A DNA stretch of 20,473 nucleotides, from IMG/VR virus record IMGVR_UViG_3300025151_000391, positions 1 to 20,473 of that record; one strand, given 5' to 3'. The notes under the pieces were generated by a model, which was not told the origin of the DNA, made no database searches, and was given only the letters and a program-made list of their open reading frames with translations. This DNA is from a virus. Positions 1 to 9,410 of this stretch are shown here, piece after piece (positions within the stretch are counted from its first letter, which is position 1; every line of letters begins with the position of its first letter). Made by a program: the position numbers and the translations under genes.

Positions 1-3000
1 AACTTTGAGCTTGAATGGGAAGACGATATAGATAAAGCAATCTATATCGTTACAAGTAGTGGCGCTAGAAAGCGTAAGAATGATTACCTTGCATTCATCA
101 AGCATCACTACCCAAACATCACCAATGAGCAGATAGCCGCTGAAGGTAAACGCCTGAGAGCCGAGGTTCTCAAGCCTATGGCTCAGACATCGAACGAGTC
201 ATCTTACACAGTACCTAAGTTTAATACTTTGAGCGAACAAGCAGCTGCTCAACCTGAGGACACCGAGCCTAAAGTAGAAACACAAGAACCAGAAGTTGAT
301 ACTGAACCAGAGGTGAAGACACAACCGAAGGCTAAGAAAAAGACTTCTAAAAAAGAAACAGCTAAACAAAAGGTTATTGAACCTAAGGCAGCAGAGGCAG
401 AGGCTGAAGTAAAAAAACCAGAAGAAATAGAAACCGAGGAGGCATCCGAAGAAACATATGACCAATCGGAAGCTGAGTATGAAGCAGGGCTGAAAGGTAG
501 GGTTCAAGCTGCTGAGCGTGGCCTTAAGTTATATCAGGAGAACTACGACAAAAAACTAGCATCAGGTCAGACAAAGAAACAACTCAGCTATCAGAAACGA
601 TTAGTCAATCAAGCCAAGAAAGAATTAGAAGAGGCAAAGGCAGAGCTTTCAAAACACGAATCTCAAAAAGCTAAACCGACTAAACCTGAGCCGACTGAGA
701 CTACTAAGCCCGACCCAACTCCCAAGACTAAGACTCCTGATGAATTCCAGTCTCAAGACTATGAGGCTATGGATTCAAAAGAGCTAGAAAAGGAAATGGT
801 TCGCCTTGGTTCTCTTAGGGACAATATGCCAGAGGGTCAAGCTCGTGCAGCAGCTCAAGCTGAGATGGAGAAGCTAGCTAAGGTATACAACGATAGAAAG
901 AAAGGAACACCTAAAAAGCCTACACCCTCTAAAGCAAAAGACCCTAAGGCAGGAGGTAAAAAGCCTACACCCCAAAAGACTCAGGCTGAAGAGTTAGACT
1001 TGGGAAGCGAAAAAGCTCCAAGCACAGTTAAAGCAGCAAATAAACAGATAAAAGATTTACAGTCTTTTATTGAAGAACAAATGAAGGTCGTTAAGTCCAA
1101 GGCAGAGGCCATGGAGAAAGAAGGTAGAACGACTGAAGACTTGTCGGAAGAAGAGGGTGAGGAACTTGACAGCATCGTCAATGCTATTAACGGCGCTAAG
1201 AACAGATTAGATAAGTTAAATCAAATTAGGGAAGAGCTAGACGATAAAGCACGACCAACTAAAGAACCTGAAGCAAAGGCTAAGCCAAAGTCTGAACCTA
1301 ATGCTAAGAAAGAGAAGAAGCCTAAACCTACAGACGTACCAGAGGGGCTTACGAAGAAGGGTGCGTTCTATTATGAAAGCGATGGCGGTAATCCTATATC
1401 TAGGGTAGAGGTAAACGGGGAAGGCAGATACCTCACTCGTGTCCCTGATATGAACGGGGTTAAAAGATGGTTCGAGTATGGCGATGAATCGGCTGCTGTA
1501 GATGCCGCTAAAGGATACGGTGAAAAAACTAGGCAGGCTTTAATCGACAAGCTAGAAGCCGAGGCAGAAAGAAAAGCAGACGTAGAGAAGAAGGCTGAAC
1601 AGGTAACTAAGGAGCAACGCCCTGCTAAGGCTACAAAGGAAGAATTGGAGCTTAACGAAGAACAGTTCGAGGAGATTGCTGAAGACATAGAAACGAACTA
1701 TGGCATGAATCTCACGTTCAACAAAAGGCAGGGAGTATTAAAGATAACCCCCATTGCAGCAAGCAAACAGAACAAGCAAGCTAAGTACGAACTTATTGAT
1801 GGTAAAAAGTCCGTTGCCATCAATGAACCTTTGATAGAAGGAGATGAGTCGGTTGTTGAGGCCGCGTTACGTTTAGGCAAAATAATTGAGCAGCACATCG
1901 ACAAGCGGCCTAATGCTCCCGCAACAACATTTGAAATAGTTCGTGAGGAAAGCAAAGAGTTAAAGGAAGTCAAAAAGGAGAGAGAGCAAGAAGGTCAACA
2001 GTTCGCCTTAAAAAGCGTAAAGGCTAGGTTAGTTGCAGACTTTATGAAGTCTGGCTATAGCAAGAAAGCAGCCGAACAACTTGTCGATGAGAATTACACT
2101 GACAAGGAACTTTCTGAAGAAGCGATAAGGGCATTTAAGGATGTATCGCTTGAAGAAGCACAAGCAAAAGGGATAGACATTAAGTCAGTTCTCCTTGTCC
2201 CTGACATCATTACTTCTGCACAGGGCGTTGATATTGACGACACGCCTAGGATAGCACGTACTGAATATAACAGGATAATGTCTGACCCTAAGCATCATGA
2301 TGCTGCTGCTTCGGGTGAAGCAATTGATATTAGTAAAAACGATATGCTTGTCTTGGAAGCATTGTTAGCAGCAAGACATTTACATTATGCAGCAAGGTAC
2401 AACAATTACAACGCTCTTACTGGCAGACGATTAGAGGATGGTTCTCTAGAAAGAAAGTCTGGGAACATAACAGTAGAACAGCAACGCAAGGTTGGTAAGG
2501 AACACCGACAGATAAATGCAATGCTTTACGACCCAAATGGGAAGAGAATGTTTTCTTCTGATGGGCAGTTTGTTTTGCAGTGGGAGTACGACAAGAACAA
2601 AGTTGGTGGAAGAGTTTACATCGGCACTCCGGTCACAGGAACTAATAGTGACTTAGAAGTTCGTTGGTCTGAAGGTCATGCAATCAACTACACGTTTGAC
2701 CAAATACGAGCTACTAACTGGACAAACATTCCACCAGCTACTGACTCTTCTGACTTCGCTGGTATTCTTAATGACGATATAGACATTGCTAAGGAAGAAT
2801 ATGTTCGTTGGATAAAAGACACTCTCGGTAAAAGAATGAAGCAGGGTGAAGGACATATAAATCAGATACGAAGAAGCCTGCCTTGGGGAGTGTTGAACCA
2901 AGAAGAACTTAAAGATTACTTTGGTGATGTAATAAAAGCCTTTAAGAAAGAACGTCTGGAGAAGCACGGCACAGAACTCCCGCCTACAAGCGACATGTCA

Positions 3001-6000
3001 ATGATGGATATGGAGTATCTATTCTCCCCATCTGATGCTGTAGTAATTACCGATATTAAAGGAGAGGAACAGACAGGCACCAAGGAAGCCAAGGCCAGAG
3101 CATTAAAGTTCATGAAGAAGATTGCTCGTGGGCGAAAGGTAATCAAAACAAAGTATGGTTATCGTGTTCCGATTGGCAATCATGGTGATATTCACATCGC
3201 TTTCAGACAAGAAGGACTTAGATTATTCACTAAAGAGATAGCGGATAGGTATCCTCACTACACAGCCGAACAACGAAAAGCATTCATAGGGAAACGTGCA
3301 GGTGGTGTATACTTTATGCCTAAGAATTCAGATAAGACATTTGGCTTAAATGAATTAGGAATGGTGTTGGTTAATGGCGGCATTAAAAATAATGATGTCG
3401 CAGTAGCAAACATGATTCATGAACTGACTCACATGGCAGAGTACATGGGGTTCTTGGATGCAGATTTAATAAACGGATTACTTAAAAAAGCTGGCTGGAA
3501 AGGTGGGACTTCCACTCAGAGGTCAGAGCTTTTAGCGTCATTGATTGAAGGTGAATATCACTCACGTTCTAAGCAATCAAAATGGGAGCAGATAAAACAA
3601 GCCTTTAAGGATATGGTTACACGGATTCTCAATGTATTTGGGTACGGTGAGAAAGACGCAGACTTCCTTTACAGGGAACTTGTGTCAGGTAGATTGTTTA
3701 ACCAATCTGCTCAGACTAGGCTGTCTCGCACTGAGTCGCCAGACAGCCCCATGAAGTTGGGAGGCAGTAAACTGTTATTTAATGTCAACCTAGAGGATGG
3801 CACACTACCTTCTGATGTTGTTAAAGACACACGTGGCAAACCAAAGCTATTGCTGCATGGAACCCCTAATAGATTCAAAGATTTCAAAGGCTCTAAGGTT
3901 GGGTCTAACACCGAGATGATAGACACCATGCAGGGAGATGCTTTCTTCTTTACTGATGGTGAGGCATTAGCACGAAATGTTGGTTCGTATGCTTCAGGGA
4001 GAAAGGCAAGCCTTCTTAAACGGTATATACGATTAAACAATCCTCTTGAATACATGGGAGATGGGCGTGGTGTCGGTATAGAGAGAATGGCTTCCTTAAT
4101 TAGGAACGCCAAAAGCCTAGGTAAAGATGGAATCATTTACAGGACTAGGGGTGATTCACCTAAGACAACCTATGTTGTATTTTCTACTGACCAAATACTT
4201 ATACCTACATCTAGGGTTAACGAGCAGACTGTTGGTTCAAAAAGAATTCGCCCCAACCGACTCAATGCTCGCCAGCTTGAGATGTATGAAGAGGCTGAAA
4301 AGAGAGCAGAAGAAATTTGGGAAAGTGAATACAATGCTTTAGAAACCGAATTAAGTGAACGTGCTTTTGATGAAGAGCTTGATTTGTATACAGACTTTGA
4401 ATACGAATTGAAGCAGAAAGAATCTAACAAGACAGAAGAGATAGAGCTTATCATCAACGACCTCCTAGAGAGTGCTGTTATAAGCAAAGACGATTCCCGT
4501 GCAATGCTAAAGAAACTTGAGTCTTATGACAGAGTTTCTTTTTATGATGTACCCGAGGTTGCACGTGAGTTGGGTCTCAACATCATGTTAAATGATATGC
4601 CAGACATTGAAATGGATGGTGATTACAAGGGCTTCCTTGAAGACAGCATAAAGAAAGAGGCCCGGGAATCAAGAGGGTTTATCCCGGAGCCACATCAGCT
4701 TTACTCACCACCACTCCCATATGTGCAGTCAATCAAGTCAGAAGAGCAACCGGATAGGCCAGACCAATTAGCTAGCGGTGTGCAGTATGCAGTTAATAAA
4801 GCCGTGGTTAACGATGAAGCATTAAAGACTAACGCTCGCAATGCTGTCCTGCGTGACCTTGAAGCTGCTTACCAAGAAGCTGTTGATATTATGCAGGGCC
4901 GAAAGAAGCTCACCATAAACAACGCATTTCTTATCCCCGCAGTCCTTAACGCTCTGTACAAGAAGGCGAGAGAAACCGGTGATGCTTCAGACATAGTAAG
5001 GCGAGAGAGGTACGACAGACTACAGCAAATCTTTGGTTCAGAGCTAAGTGCCGCTATGAGAAGTCGGCGTGACCCTATTCAAACGGAGGCAGAGAAACGT
5101 GAGAACTGGATTCGTAAACTTCTTGAAGGGGTTACTGATGAAGACCAGCAAGCTCTTGAGGAAGGCTTGGGATATGATACGTCCAAGGACACACCAAGAG
5201 AAGGGGGGGCTGCTCTTGAAATTGAGACAGTCGAACCTGTCATTGACGAAGAGGGTGGATTTGCTAATCCTGTCCCTAAACCAAATAGCGACTCGGTTAG
5301 TGTCCTTGGAGAAGAAACAACTCAAGACAGCCGAGCAACTGGAGGAACTGGAAGTTCTACTGGAACTGGTACTGGCACAGGAGATGGAACCGGAGGGGGA
5401 ACTGGAACTGGTAAGGGCAGTGGTAGCGGTACAGGTAAAGGGACTGAAGGAAAAGGAACTGGTAAAGGTGAGGGGAAGAAAGCTAATAATGCTAAAGTAC
5501 AGAAAGTAATTGACACCTTATCAGACCGCCGGTCTAAACTGCACAAGTATCTAAAGTCTAAAGGGTTTGATATATCTGACAGGGGCATAGCTCGCATGAG
5601 CCAAAACCCTGCTGAATCAGCAAAGCTATTCAATGCAGTTAAAGCATTCTATCTTACCAAGTCCCAGAAAGGATACGCTTGGGCGAAGGCTTACGTTTAC
5701 TTCAGTCTCTTGAGTGGGCCAAGAACATTTGTCACTAATGCTACAAGTGGAGTCATTGTCAATAAAGCAATGAGGCTTGAGAAGATGCTAGGTAGAAACC
5801 TGTTCTTTGAACTGCCTCGAAAGATAACAAAGAAGGTGGGAGGCAAGATAGACAAGAGCATTGACACCCGAGATATTCGTAAGTTCAGGGAGATACTTAA
5901 AGACAATCCAGAGCTAGCTGACTATATAAACACAGGTCTCAAGTATGCCTTTATTCAGGGGATGCAAGATTCTAACAGTATGGTTGGTAAGCTGCTGCAT

Positions 6001-7890
6001 GGGGCACATGCTGTCTTCAAGCAGTTCAAGAAAGAGAAAGGATTAAGTGCTGAGATTGCAGCAAAGACCCTGAAGGATGGCATTGGTCACTTAGACTTAA
6101 AACACCGTGGTTTCGACAAGGAAGAGATTAACTTCCGTGAGCTAGAGAACTACGGAGGAACAGTACCTGTACCTAGTAGGCCCCAGATTGAAAACGAGAT
6201 ACTATTAGCTTTGCGTGCAGACGACATCATCCTAGCACTGCAACATTCCATCCTATTGCCAACACGAGTGATGATGGCAACTGACGACTTTATTCGTAAC
6301 GAAGAGGCGAGGAGAGTTGTTGGGTTTGTTGCTGCTGGTATAGCTAGGAATGCAGTTGAGAATGGCAAGTTAGCTGAAGACGAAGTTGACTCATACATAA
6401 TGCGACTTGTCATGGATGAACGCTCTGAAGCATGGAAGGCAGCACTTACCCACAGTAAGCAGGCCATGTTCCAAACAACAGAGCAATTCACAATGGATAC
6501 TGAGGAGAAGCCTACTAAAACAGCCGCAGGTAAAGTCGGTGAAGTAAGCCGGAAATTATCCGGAAAGAGTGTCTTGGCTGATGCAGTTGTAACATTAAAC
6601 ACACCATTCAAGATGACCCCTACGAATATCCTGATAGAGTTAATCTCTAGGGTTCCTATTACAGGTTCGGGCGCTCTTGTTTACAGAATGAATCAGAACA
6701 GGAAAGCTGGCAAGCATCCGTTCAATGGAATCGAGGGTGCTGCATTTACTAACCTAATCCTGTCTTCATTAGTTATGTCTGCACTTATTGGTTCAGGTGA
6801 TGATGACGACGAAGAATACATTGGAACCAAGGACTTCAATATAACTGGTGCAATGCCTACTAATTGGAGGGAGCGTAAGTCCCAGTACACTGCACCAACC
6901 AAGGGAGGGACTGTCACTTTATTTGGTCACACATGGGATGTAAATGAGCTATCCCCATATCTCCCTGCGGCTAATCTAGCCACGGAGTCTCACCTTAGAC
7001 TTAAGAAGGAAGGGGTTGGGTCTGCTTTAGCGAGTTCGGTAAAAGAAACACTCTCCTTGGCATATACGCAGCCACACCTGCGTGTTGTACAAGACATAGG
7101 AGACATGGCAGAGGGGAAAAAGACTTTCACTGGGTACGTTATGGATAAGGCGGCAATGTTGGTTCCCAATATCATAAAGCAACCTCTGAGAGAGGGGCGT
7201 AGCTACGTAGCTCATGGTGAAGGTGATACAGCATTAGAAACCTTTGCTAACAAAGCAGTTTTACCTGACATGGTAAGAGGGGTGATGGGCCTAGACGAAA
7301 CACAGCCAATCGTTAATCCCTATGGAGAGGTGGCTGATAATGAATTCGCCGATGGTGATGTTAAGAAGAAGATGGATGCCTCAGCCACAACAAAGAACCT
7401 ACTTGTTCCGTTGGTGCGATACCGAGGCGAGAGAAAAGGATTTATAGGTTACGAACTATATGAGAACTGGAACAAGAAGTCAGGTGTAGATAAGAGTTAT
7501 CCACGAGAAGCGTTGGGTGGACATAAGAGCAGGGCATGGAAAGACCCTAGGAAAGGTCAGATAAAACTAACCAGACCAGAGTACACCAAGTTTGCAATGT
7601 CTTCAGGAGAGATAGCAAGAACTGTAACTGAAGCTGCTATATCAAAGATAAGTGCAGCCAATCCAACCCAGTTAGATGTAGACATAGCTAATCAAATCTT
7701 CACTTATTCATCAGACTTTGTGAAGAAACATTATGTAAGGAACGAGGGTGACCTAGACCATGTGGACATCAATCATGGTGTGCAGAATGTCATGGGTCGA
7801 TTGAGGGGATATGTAGGGAGGAAGAGCAATGCGAAACTCACGGAAGAAGAAAAAAAGTCGAAGGAAAGATTCTACAACGGAGGTCGGTAA
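1..7890 (+). CDS. Giant polyvalent virion-type protein with zincin peptidase and ADP-ribosyltransferase-like domains (5' partial)
   Basis: The frame is open from base 1, so the Met codon at 178 is probably internal and the gene starts upstream; at least 2,629 residues are present. Counting residue 1 at base 1, the first ~600 residues are Lys/Glu/Pro-rich with coiled-coil character. HELTH (H1140, bases 3418-3432) is a HEXXH zinc-peptidase motif; E1176 in SELLASL is a possible third ligand. Around bases 3820-4210, LLHGTP (H1286), a downstream FFFTD and a terminal VVFSTDQI match the polyvalent-protein ADP-ribosyltransferase pattern, with Phe where Tyr is common. A Gly/Thr/Lys linker covers 5335-5486. 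LLSGPRTF (about 5706) and a hydrophobic stretch (6739-6800) followed by an Asp/Glu cluster resemble the C-terminal region of large phage polyvalent proteins. In this class the protein is packaged in the virion and ejected with DNA; that role here is inferred. Neither enzymatic activity is proven. Confidence 0.9.
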   Translation, partial: NFELEWEDDIDKAIYIVTSSGARKRKNDYLAFIKHHYPNITNEQIAAEGKRLRAEVLKPMAQTSNESSYTVPKFNTLSEQAAAQPEDTEPKVETQEPEVDTEPEVKTQPKAKKKTSKKETAKQKVIEPKAAEAEAEVKKPEEIETEEASEETYDQSEAEYEAGLKGRVQAAERGLKLYQENYDKKLASGQTKKQLSYQKRLVNQAKKELEEAKAELSKHESQKAKPTKPEPTETTKPDPTPKTKTPDEFQSQDYEAMDSKELEKEMVRLGSLRDNMPEGQARAAAQAEMEKLAKVYNDRKKGTPKKPTPSKAKDPKAGGKKPTPQKTQAEELDLGSEKAPSTVKAANKQIKDLQSFIEEQMKVVKSKAEAMEKEGRTTEDLSEEEGEELDSIVNAINGAKNRLDKLNQIREELDDKARPTKEPEAKAKPKSEPNAKKEKKPKPTDVPEGLTKKGAFYYESDGGNPISRVEVNGEGRYLTRVPDMNGVKRWFEYGDESAAVDAAKGYGEKTRQALIDKLEAEAERKADVEKKAEQVTKEQRPAKATKEELELNEEQFEEIAEDIETNYGMNLTFNKRQGVLKITPIAASKQNKQAKYELIDGKKSVAINEPLIEGDESVVEAALRLGKIIEQHIDKRPNAPATTFEIVREESKELKEVKKEREQEGQQFALKSVKARLVADFMKSGYSKKAAEQLVDENYTDKELSEEAIRAFKDVSLEEAQAKGIDIKSVLLVPDIITSAQGVDIDDTPRIARTEYNRIMSDPKHHDAAASGEAIDISKNDMLVLEALLAARHLHYAARYNNYNALTGRRLEDGSLERKSGNITVEQQRKVGKEHRQINAMLYDPNGKRMFSSDGQFVLQWEYDKNKVGGRVYIGTPVTGTNSDLEVRWSEGHAINYTFDQIRATNWTNIPPATDSSDFAGILNDDIDIAKEEYVRWIKDTLGKRMKQGEGHINQIRRSLPWGVLNQEELKDYFGDVIKAFKKERLEKHGTELPPTSDMSMMDMEYLFSPSDAVVITDIKGEEQTGTKEAKARALKFMKKIARGRKVIKTKYGYRVPIGNHGDIHIAFRQEGLRLFTKEIADRYPHYTAEQRKAFIGKRAGGVYFMPKNSDKTFGLNELGMVLVNGGIKNNDVAVANMIHELTHMAEYMGFLDADLINGLLKKAGWKGGTSTQRSELLASLIEGEYHSRSKQSKWEQIKQAFKDMVTRILNVFGYGEKDADFLYRELVSGRLFNQSAQTRLSRTESPDSPMKLGGSKLLFNVNLEDGTLPSDVVKDTRGKPKLLLHGTPNRFKDFKGSKVGSNTEMIDTMQGDAFFFTDGEALARNVGSYASGRKASLLKRYIRLNNPLEYMGDGRGVGIERMASLIRNAKSLGKDGIIYRTRGDSPKTTYVVFSTDQILIPTSRVNEQTVGSKRIRPNRLNARQLEMYEEAEKRAEEIWESEYNALETELSERAFDEELDLYTDFEYELKQKESNKTEEIELIINDLLESAVISKDDSRAMLKKLESYDRVSFYDVPEVARELGLNIMLNDMPDIEMDGDYKGFLEDSIKKEARESRGFIPEPHQLYSPPLPYVQSIKSEEQPDRPDQLASGVQYAVNKAVVNDEALKTNARNAVLRDLEAAYQEAVDIMQGRKKLTINNAFLIPAVLNALYKKARETGDASDIVRRERYDRLQQIFGSELSAAMRSRRDPIQTEAEKRENWIRKLLEGVTDEDQQALEEGLGYDTSKDTPREGGAALEIETVEPVIDEEGGFANPVPKPNSDSVSVLGEETTQDSRATGGTGSSTGTGTGTGDGTGGGTGTGKGSGSGTGKGTEGKGTGKGEGKKANNAKVQKVIDTLSDRRSKLHKYLKSKGFDISDRGIARMSQNPAESAKLFNAVKAFYLTKSQKGYAWAKAYVYFSLLSGPRTFVTNATSGVIVNKAMRLEKMLGRNLFFELPRKITKKVGGKIDKSIDTRDIRKFREILKDNPELADYINTGLKYAFIQGMQDSNSMVGKLLHGAHAVFKQFKKEKGLSAEIAAKTLKDGIGHLDLKHRGFDKEEINFRELENYGGTVPVPSRPQIENEILLALRADDIILALQHSILLPTRVMMATDDFIRNEEARRVVGFVAAGIARNAVENGKLAEDEVDSYIMRLVMDERSEAWKAALTHSKQAMFQTTEQFTMDTEEKPTKTAAGKVGEVSRKLSGKSVLADAVVTLNTPFKMTPTNILIELISRVPITGSGALVYRMNQNRKAGKHPFNGIEGAAFTNLILSSLVMSALIGSGDDDDEEYIGTKDFNITGAMPTNWRERKSQYTAPTKGGTVTLFGHTWDVNELSPYLPAANLATESHLRLKKEGVGSALASSVKETLSLAYTQPHLRVVQDIGDMAEGKKTFTGYVMDKAAMLVPNIIKQPLREGRSYVAHGEGDTALETFANKAVLPDMVRGVMGLDETQPIVNPYGEVADNEFADGDVKKKMDASATTKNLLVPLVRYRGERKGFIGYELYENWNKKSGVDKSYPREALGGHKSRAWKDPRKGQIKLTRPEYTKFAMSSGEIARTVTEAAISKISAANPTQLDVDIANQIFTYSSDFVKKHYVRNEGDLDHVDINHGVQNVMGRLRGYVGRKSNAKLTEEEKKSKERFYNGGR

Positions 7891-8146
7891 GGTGGATTCT
7901 CATGGGTACTATACAAACTCAGAGGAATCGACTGAAGCTGAAATTCACGGCTTCAAAAAAGATGCCCGAGTTAAAGCACGCACAAGTAAAGTTGAGGCCA
8001 AGACCGCTGGGAAATCTGCTGTCATACAAGCTAAGGCTGACCTAGCAAATGCCAAAGCAAATAAGCGAAAATGGTTAGTAGCACTGCTTGTTGTAGGCAT
8101 GGCTGTGTATATGTTTATTAAGTCTAAGATGATAGGAGTAGGATAA
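7829..8146 (+). CDS. Small basic protein with one C-terminal membrane segment
   Basis: 105 residues. The N-terminus is very basic (RKKKKSRRK), the middle is an Ala/Lys-rich helix likely to coil, and a single hydrophobic segment (WLVALLVVGMAVYMFI) lies near the C-terminus. The ATG is preceded by GGGAGGAAGAGCA, a good SD, and overlaps the last 62 bases of the giant gene in another frame. Its stop codon shares bases with the next start (TAATG), indicating translational coupling. I do not recognise the family. Its position between a virion protein and holin-like genes suggests a virion-assembly or lysis accessory, which is inference only. Confidence 0.8.
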   Translation: MRNSRKKKKSRRKDSTTEVGKVDSHGYYTNSEESTEAEIHGFKKDARVKARTSKVEAKTAGKSAVIQAKADLANAKANKRKWLVALLVVGMAVYMFIKSKMIGVG

Positions 8147-8373
8147 TGGGTGCTATTAAGAACATCGTTAGTGATTTTATTAACAGCCTGAAGAACAGTA
8201 AGCGTGTGCTTACTGGAATACTTACCGTGTTGTTCATGTTTGCATATGAATACTTCGGGCTGGAAGAGAAGGGGATATCTAGGGAGTCAGTCAACAATGC
8301 CGTCATGACTATTGTGGCATTGATACTAGGCGACTCTATTCGTAGCGTTAACCCAGAGAAGGTGGAGCAATGA
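8146..8373 (+). CDS. Holin-like small membrane protein
   Basis: 75 residues with two predicted membrane segments, VLTGILTVLFMFAYEYFG and NNAVMTIVALILGD, separated by a charged turn (LEEKGISRES). Size, two-helix layout and charged C-terminus are typical of class II phage holins, which permeabilise the inner membrane to trigger lysis. The SD AGGAGTAGGATA precedes ATG, which overlaps the upstream TAA. The next gene starts four bases before this one ends (ATGA), so the cassette is coupled. No endolysin gene is visible in the window, so the holin call rests on topology and neighbours rather than on a recognised family motif. Confidence 0.6.
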   Translation: MGAIKNIVSDFINSLKNSKRVLTGILTVLFMFAYEYFGLEEKGISRESVNNAVMTIVALILGDSIRSVNPEKVEQ

Positions 8374-8573
8374 AGTCTTGGTACATACTACCGCTATCAC
8401 GAACAAGAGTGATGGTGAGGACACGTAACTGTGCAACCTGCGTATCTGTGCAGGAACATCTAGAGTCACTGGGTTTTGTGCGTGTTCGCTTCTTTAGATT
8501 TCTTTTACACCTTATTAACTTTAAGTGTAAGGTAGTGCCTTACGATGGGAGCAGCACCCCCTCCGACGATTAA
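8370..8573 (+). CDS. Small basic Cys-containing protein, unknown function
   Basis: 67 residues, Arg-rich, with NCATCV (a CxxC pair) near residue 20 and a hydrophobic/aromatic stretch FFRFLLHLINFKC in the second half. The ATG overlaps the TGA of the holin-like gene, and GGTGGAG lies just upstream as SD. The stop codon falls inside the loop of the hairpin at 8564-8581, part of a larger RNA fold that leads to the next gene. The short sequence, Cys pair and amphipathic stretch could suit a small lysis accessory, but I recognise no family. Confidence 0.65.
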   Translation: MKSWYILPLSRTRVMVRTRNCATCVSVQEHLESLGFVRVRFFRFLLHLINFKCKVVPYDGSSTPSDD

Positions 8574-8622
8574 GTTCGTCGTAGGTCAGCGGTAGCTTAG
8601 GTTGCCGCTGACCGTTGGGTGC
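8554..8622 (+). ncRNA. Predicted three-way-junction RNA upstream of a membrane-protein gene
   Basis: Three perfect or near-perfect helices can be drawn by eye. P1 pairs GCACCC (8554-8559) with GGGTGC (8617-8622). P2 pairs CGACGA (8564-8569) with TCGTCG (8576-8581). P3 pairs 8584-8596 with 8601-8613 over 13 bp, with three G-U pairs and a TTAG tetraloop. P1 closes three bases before the ATG at 8626, and the following gene has no SD. No T-run follows, so it is not an intrinsic terminator, and no T-arm or anticodon arm is present, so it is not a tRNA. A cis-acting translational control element is the simplest reading. Confidence 0.55.
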
Positions 8623-8625
8623 AAA

Positions 8626-8925
8626 ATGATTATGGAAACTCAAGACTGGATAACTATAGTAAATAGTATTGGATTGCCAACGGCCTTTGTAATATTCTTA
8701 ATGTGGGGGTTGTGGAGGATTTTGCGAGCAATAGCTCCGTACTTCTTAGATTCCTACACTAAGCATTGTGAGTTAATCGAAGAGCTAAAGACTAGCGTTC
8801 GTGATTGCGATAAGAATGGACAGGCTTTGCATCATGCTGCTGATGCTTTAGAGGTACTAGCACCAGCTAGCAAGAAGGAAGCTATACGCATATACACGGG
8901 GGCAATGAAAGAGGATTTGAAGTGA
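8626..8925 (+). CDS. Small membrane protein in the lysis cassette
   Basis: 99 residues from ATG 8626 (a second in-frame ATG is at 8632). One strong N-terminal membrane segment, IGLPTAFVIFLMWGLW, is followed by a charged, helical cytoplasmic or periplasmic tail with two Cys residues. An in-frame TTG at 8602 was not used because it lies inside the P3 hairpin. No SD is visible; the start sits directly after a stable RNA fold, so initiation may depend on upstream translation or on the fold. The gene ends overlapping the GTG of the nuclease gene (GTGA). It could be a second holin-like, antiholin or spanin-like protein; the family is not recognised. Confidence 0.75.
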   Translation: MIMETQDWITIVNSIGLPTAFVIFLMWGLWRILRAIAPYFLDSYTKHCELIEELKTSVRDCDKNGQALHHAADALEVLAPASKKEAIRIYTGAMKEDLK

Positions 8926-9410
8926 CAACTATCAACGAGCGTGTGAAAGAATATCTAGATACTCATGAGGAAGCCTACCCTAGCGAGTTGGTTGACCTGC
9001 CTCAGTTTGAAGACCTTTCATACATGCAAATAAAGAATGCAGTATCACGGATTCGAGACCCAGAAAGAGATAGACGTTACAACAGAGAGAATCCAAACTA
9101 CATGCTATGGCGTAACGCTAAGAGGCGTTCACTAGCGAAGAACATTTACTTCGACTTAAACAAAGAGGATATAGTCATACCTATGATTTGTCCAATCCTC
9201 AAGATACCAATGTTCTCTTCAGTTGGTCTTAGGGGAGGAGGGCCAGCCAGTCCTACAATAGACCGCATAGACCCACGCAAGGGTTACACCAAGGACAACA
9301 TACACGTGATATGTAAACGTGCTAACACTATCAAGAGCAACGCTACCCCTGAAGAACTGAAGTTGATATGTGACTGGATAACTACCTATTGGTTATCAAA
9401 GATGGAGTAG
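8922..9410 (+). CDS. HNH-family endonuclease
   Basis: 162 residues starting at GTG, supported by the SD GAGGA six bases upstream and the four-base overlap with the previous stop. The C-terminal half carries the signature of a phage HNH/endonuclease VII-like (beta-beta-alpha metal) family: PTIDRID (D114, D117), GY at 121-122, N126, then CKRANTIKSNATPEEL (N135, K138). The N-terminal ~90 residues are helical and probably bind DNA. The usual second Cys pair of the zinc-bearing variants is absent; only C90 and C131 are near. It could process DNA during packaging or recombination, or be a freestanding homing-type nuclease. It is the last rightward gene and overlaps the leftward nuclease by 25 bases. 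Confidence 0.75.
   Translation: MTTINERVKEYLDTHEEAYPSELVDLPQFEDLSYMQIKNAVSRIRDPERDRRYNRENPNYMLWRNAKRRSLAKNIYFDLNKEDIVIPMICPILKIPMFSSVGLRGGGPASPTIDRIDPRKGYTKDNIHVICKRANTIKSNATPEELKLICDWITTYWLSKME

Noticed and set aside
178-180. Start codon of the giant gene
   Set aside because: The frame is open and codon-like for all 59 codons before it back to the window edge, and no SD precedes it.
5069-5509. Plus-strand overlapping frame in the giant gene
   Set aside because: Its residues are an out-of-frame reading of the Gly-linker region and it has no SD or recognisable features.
8554-8622. tRNA-like element
   Set aside because: The fold lacks a T-arm consensus and an anticodon loop; the three helices do not fit a cloverleaf.
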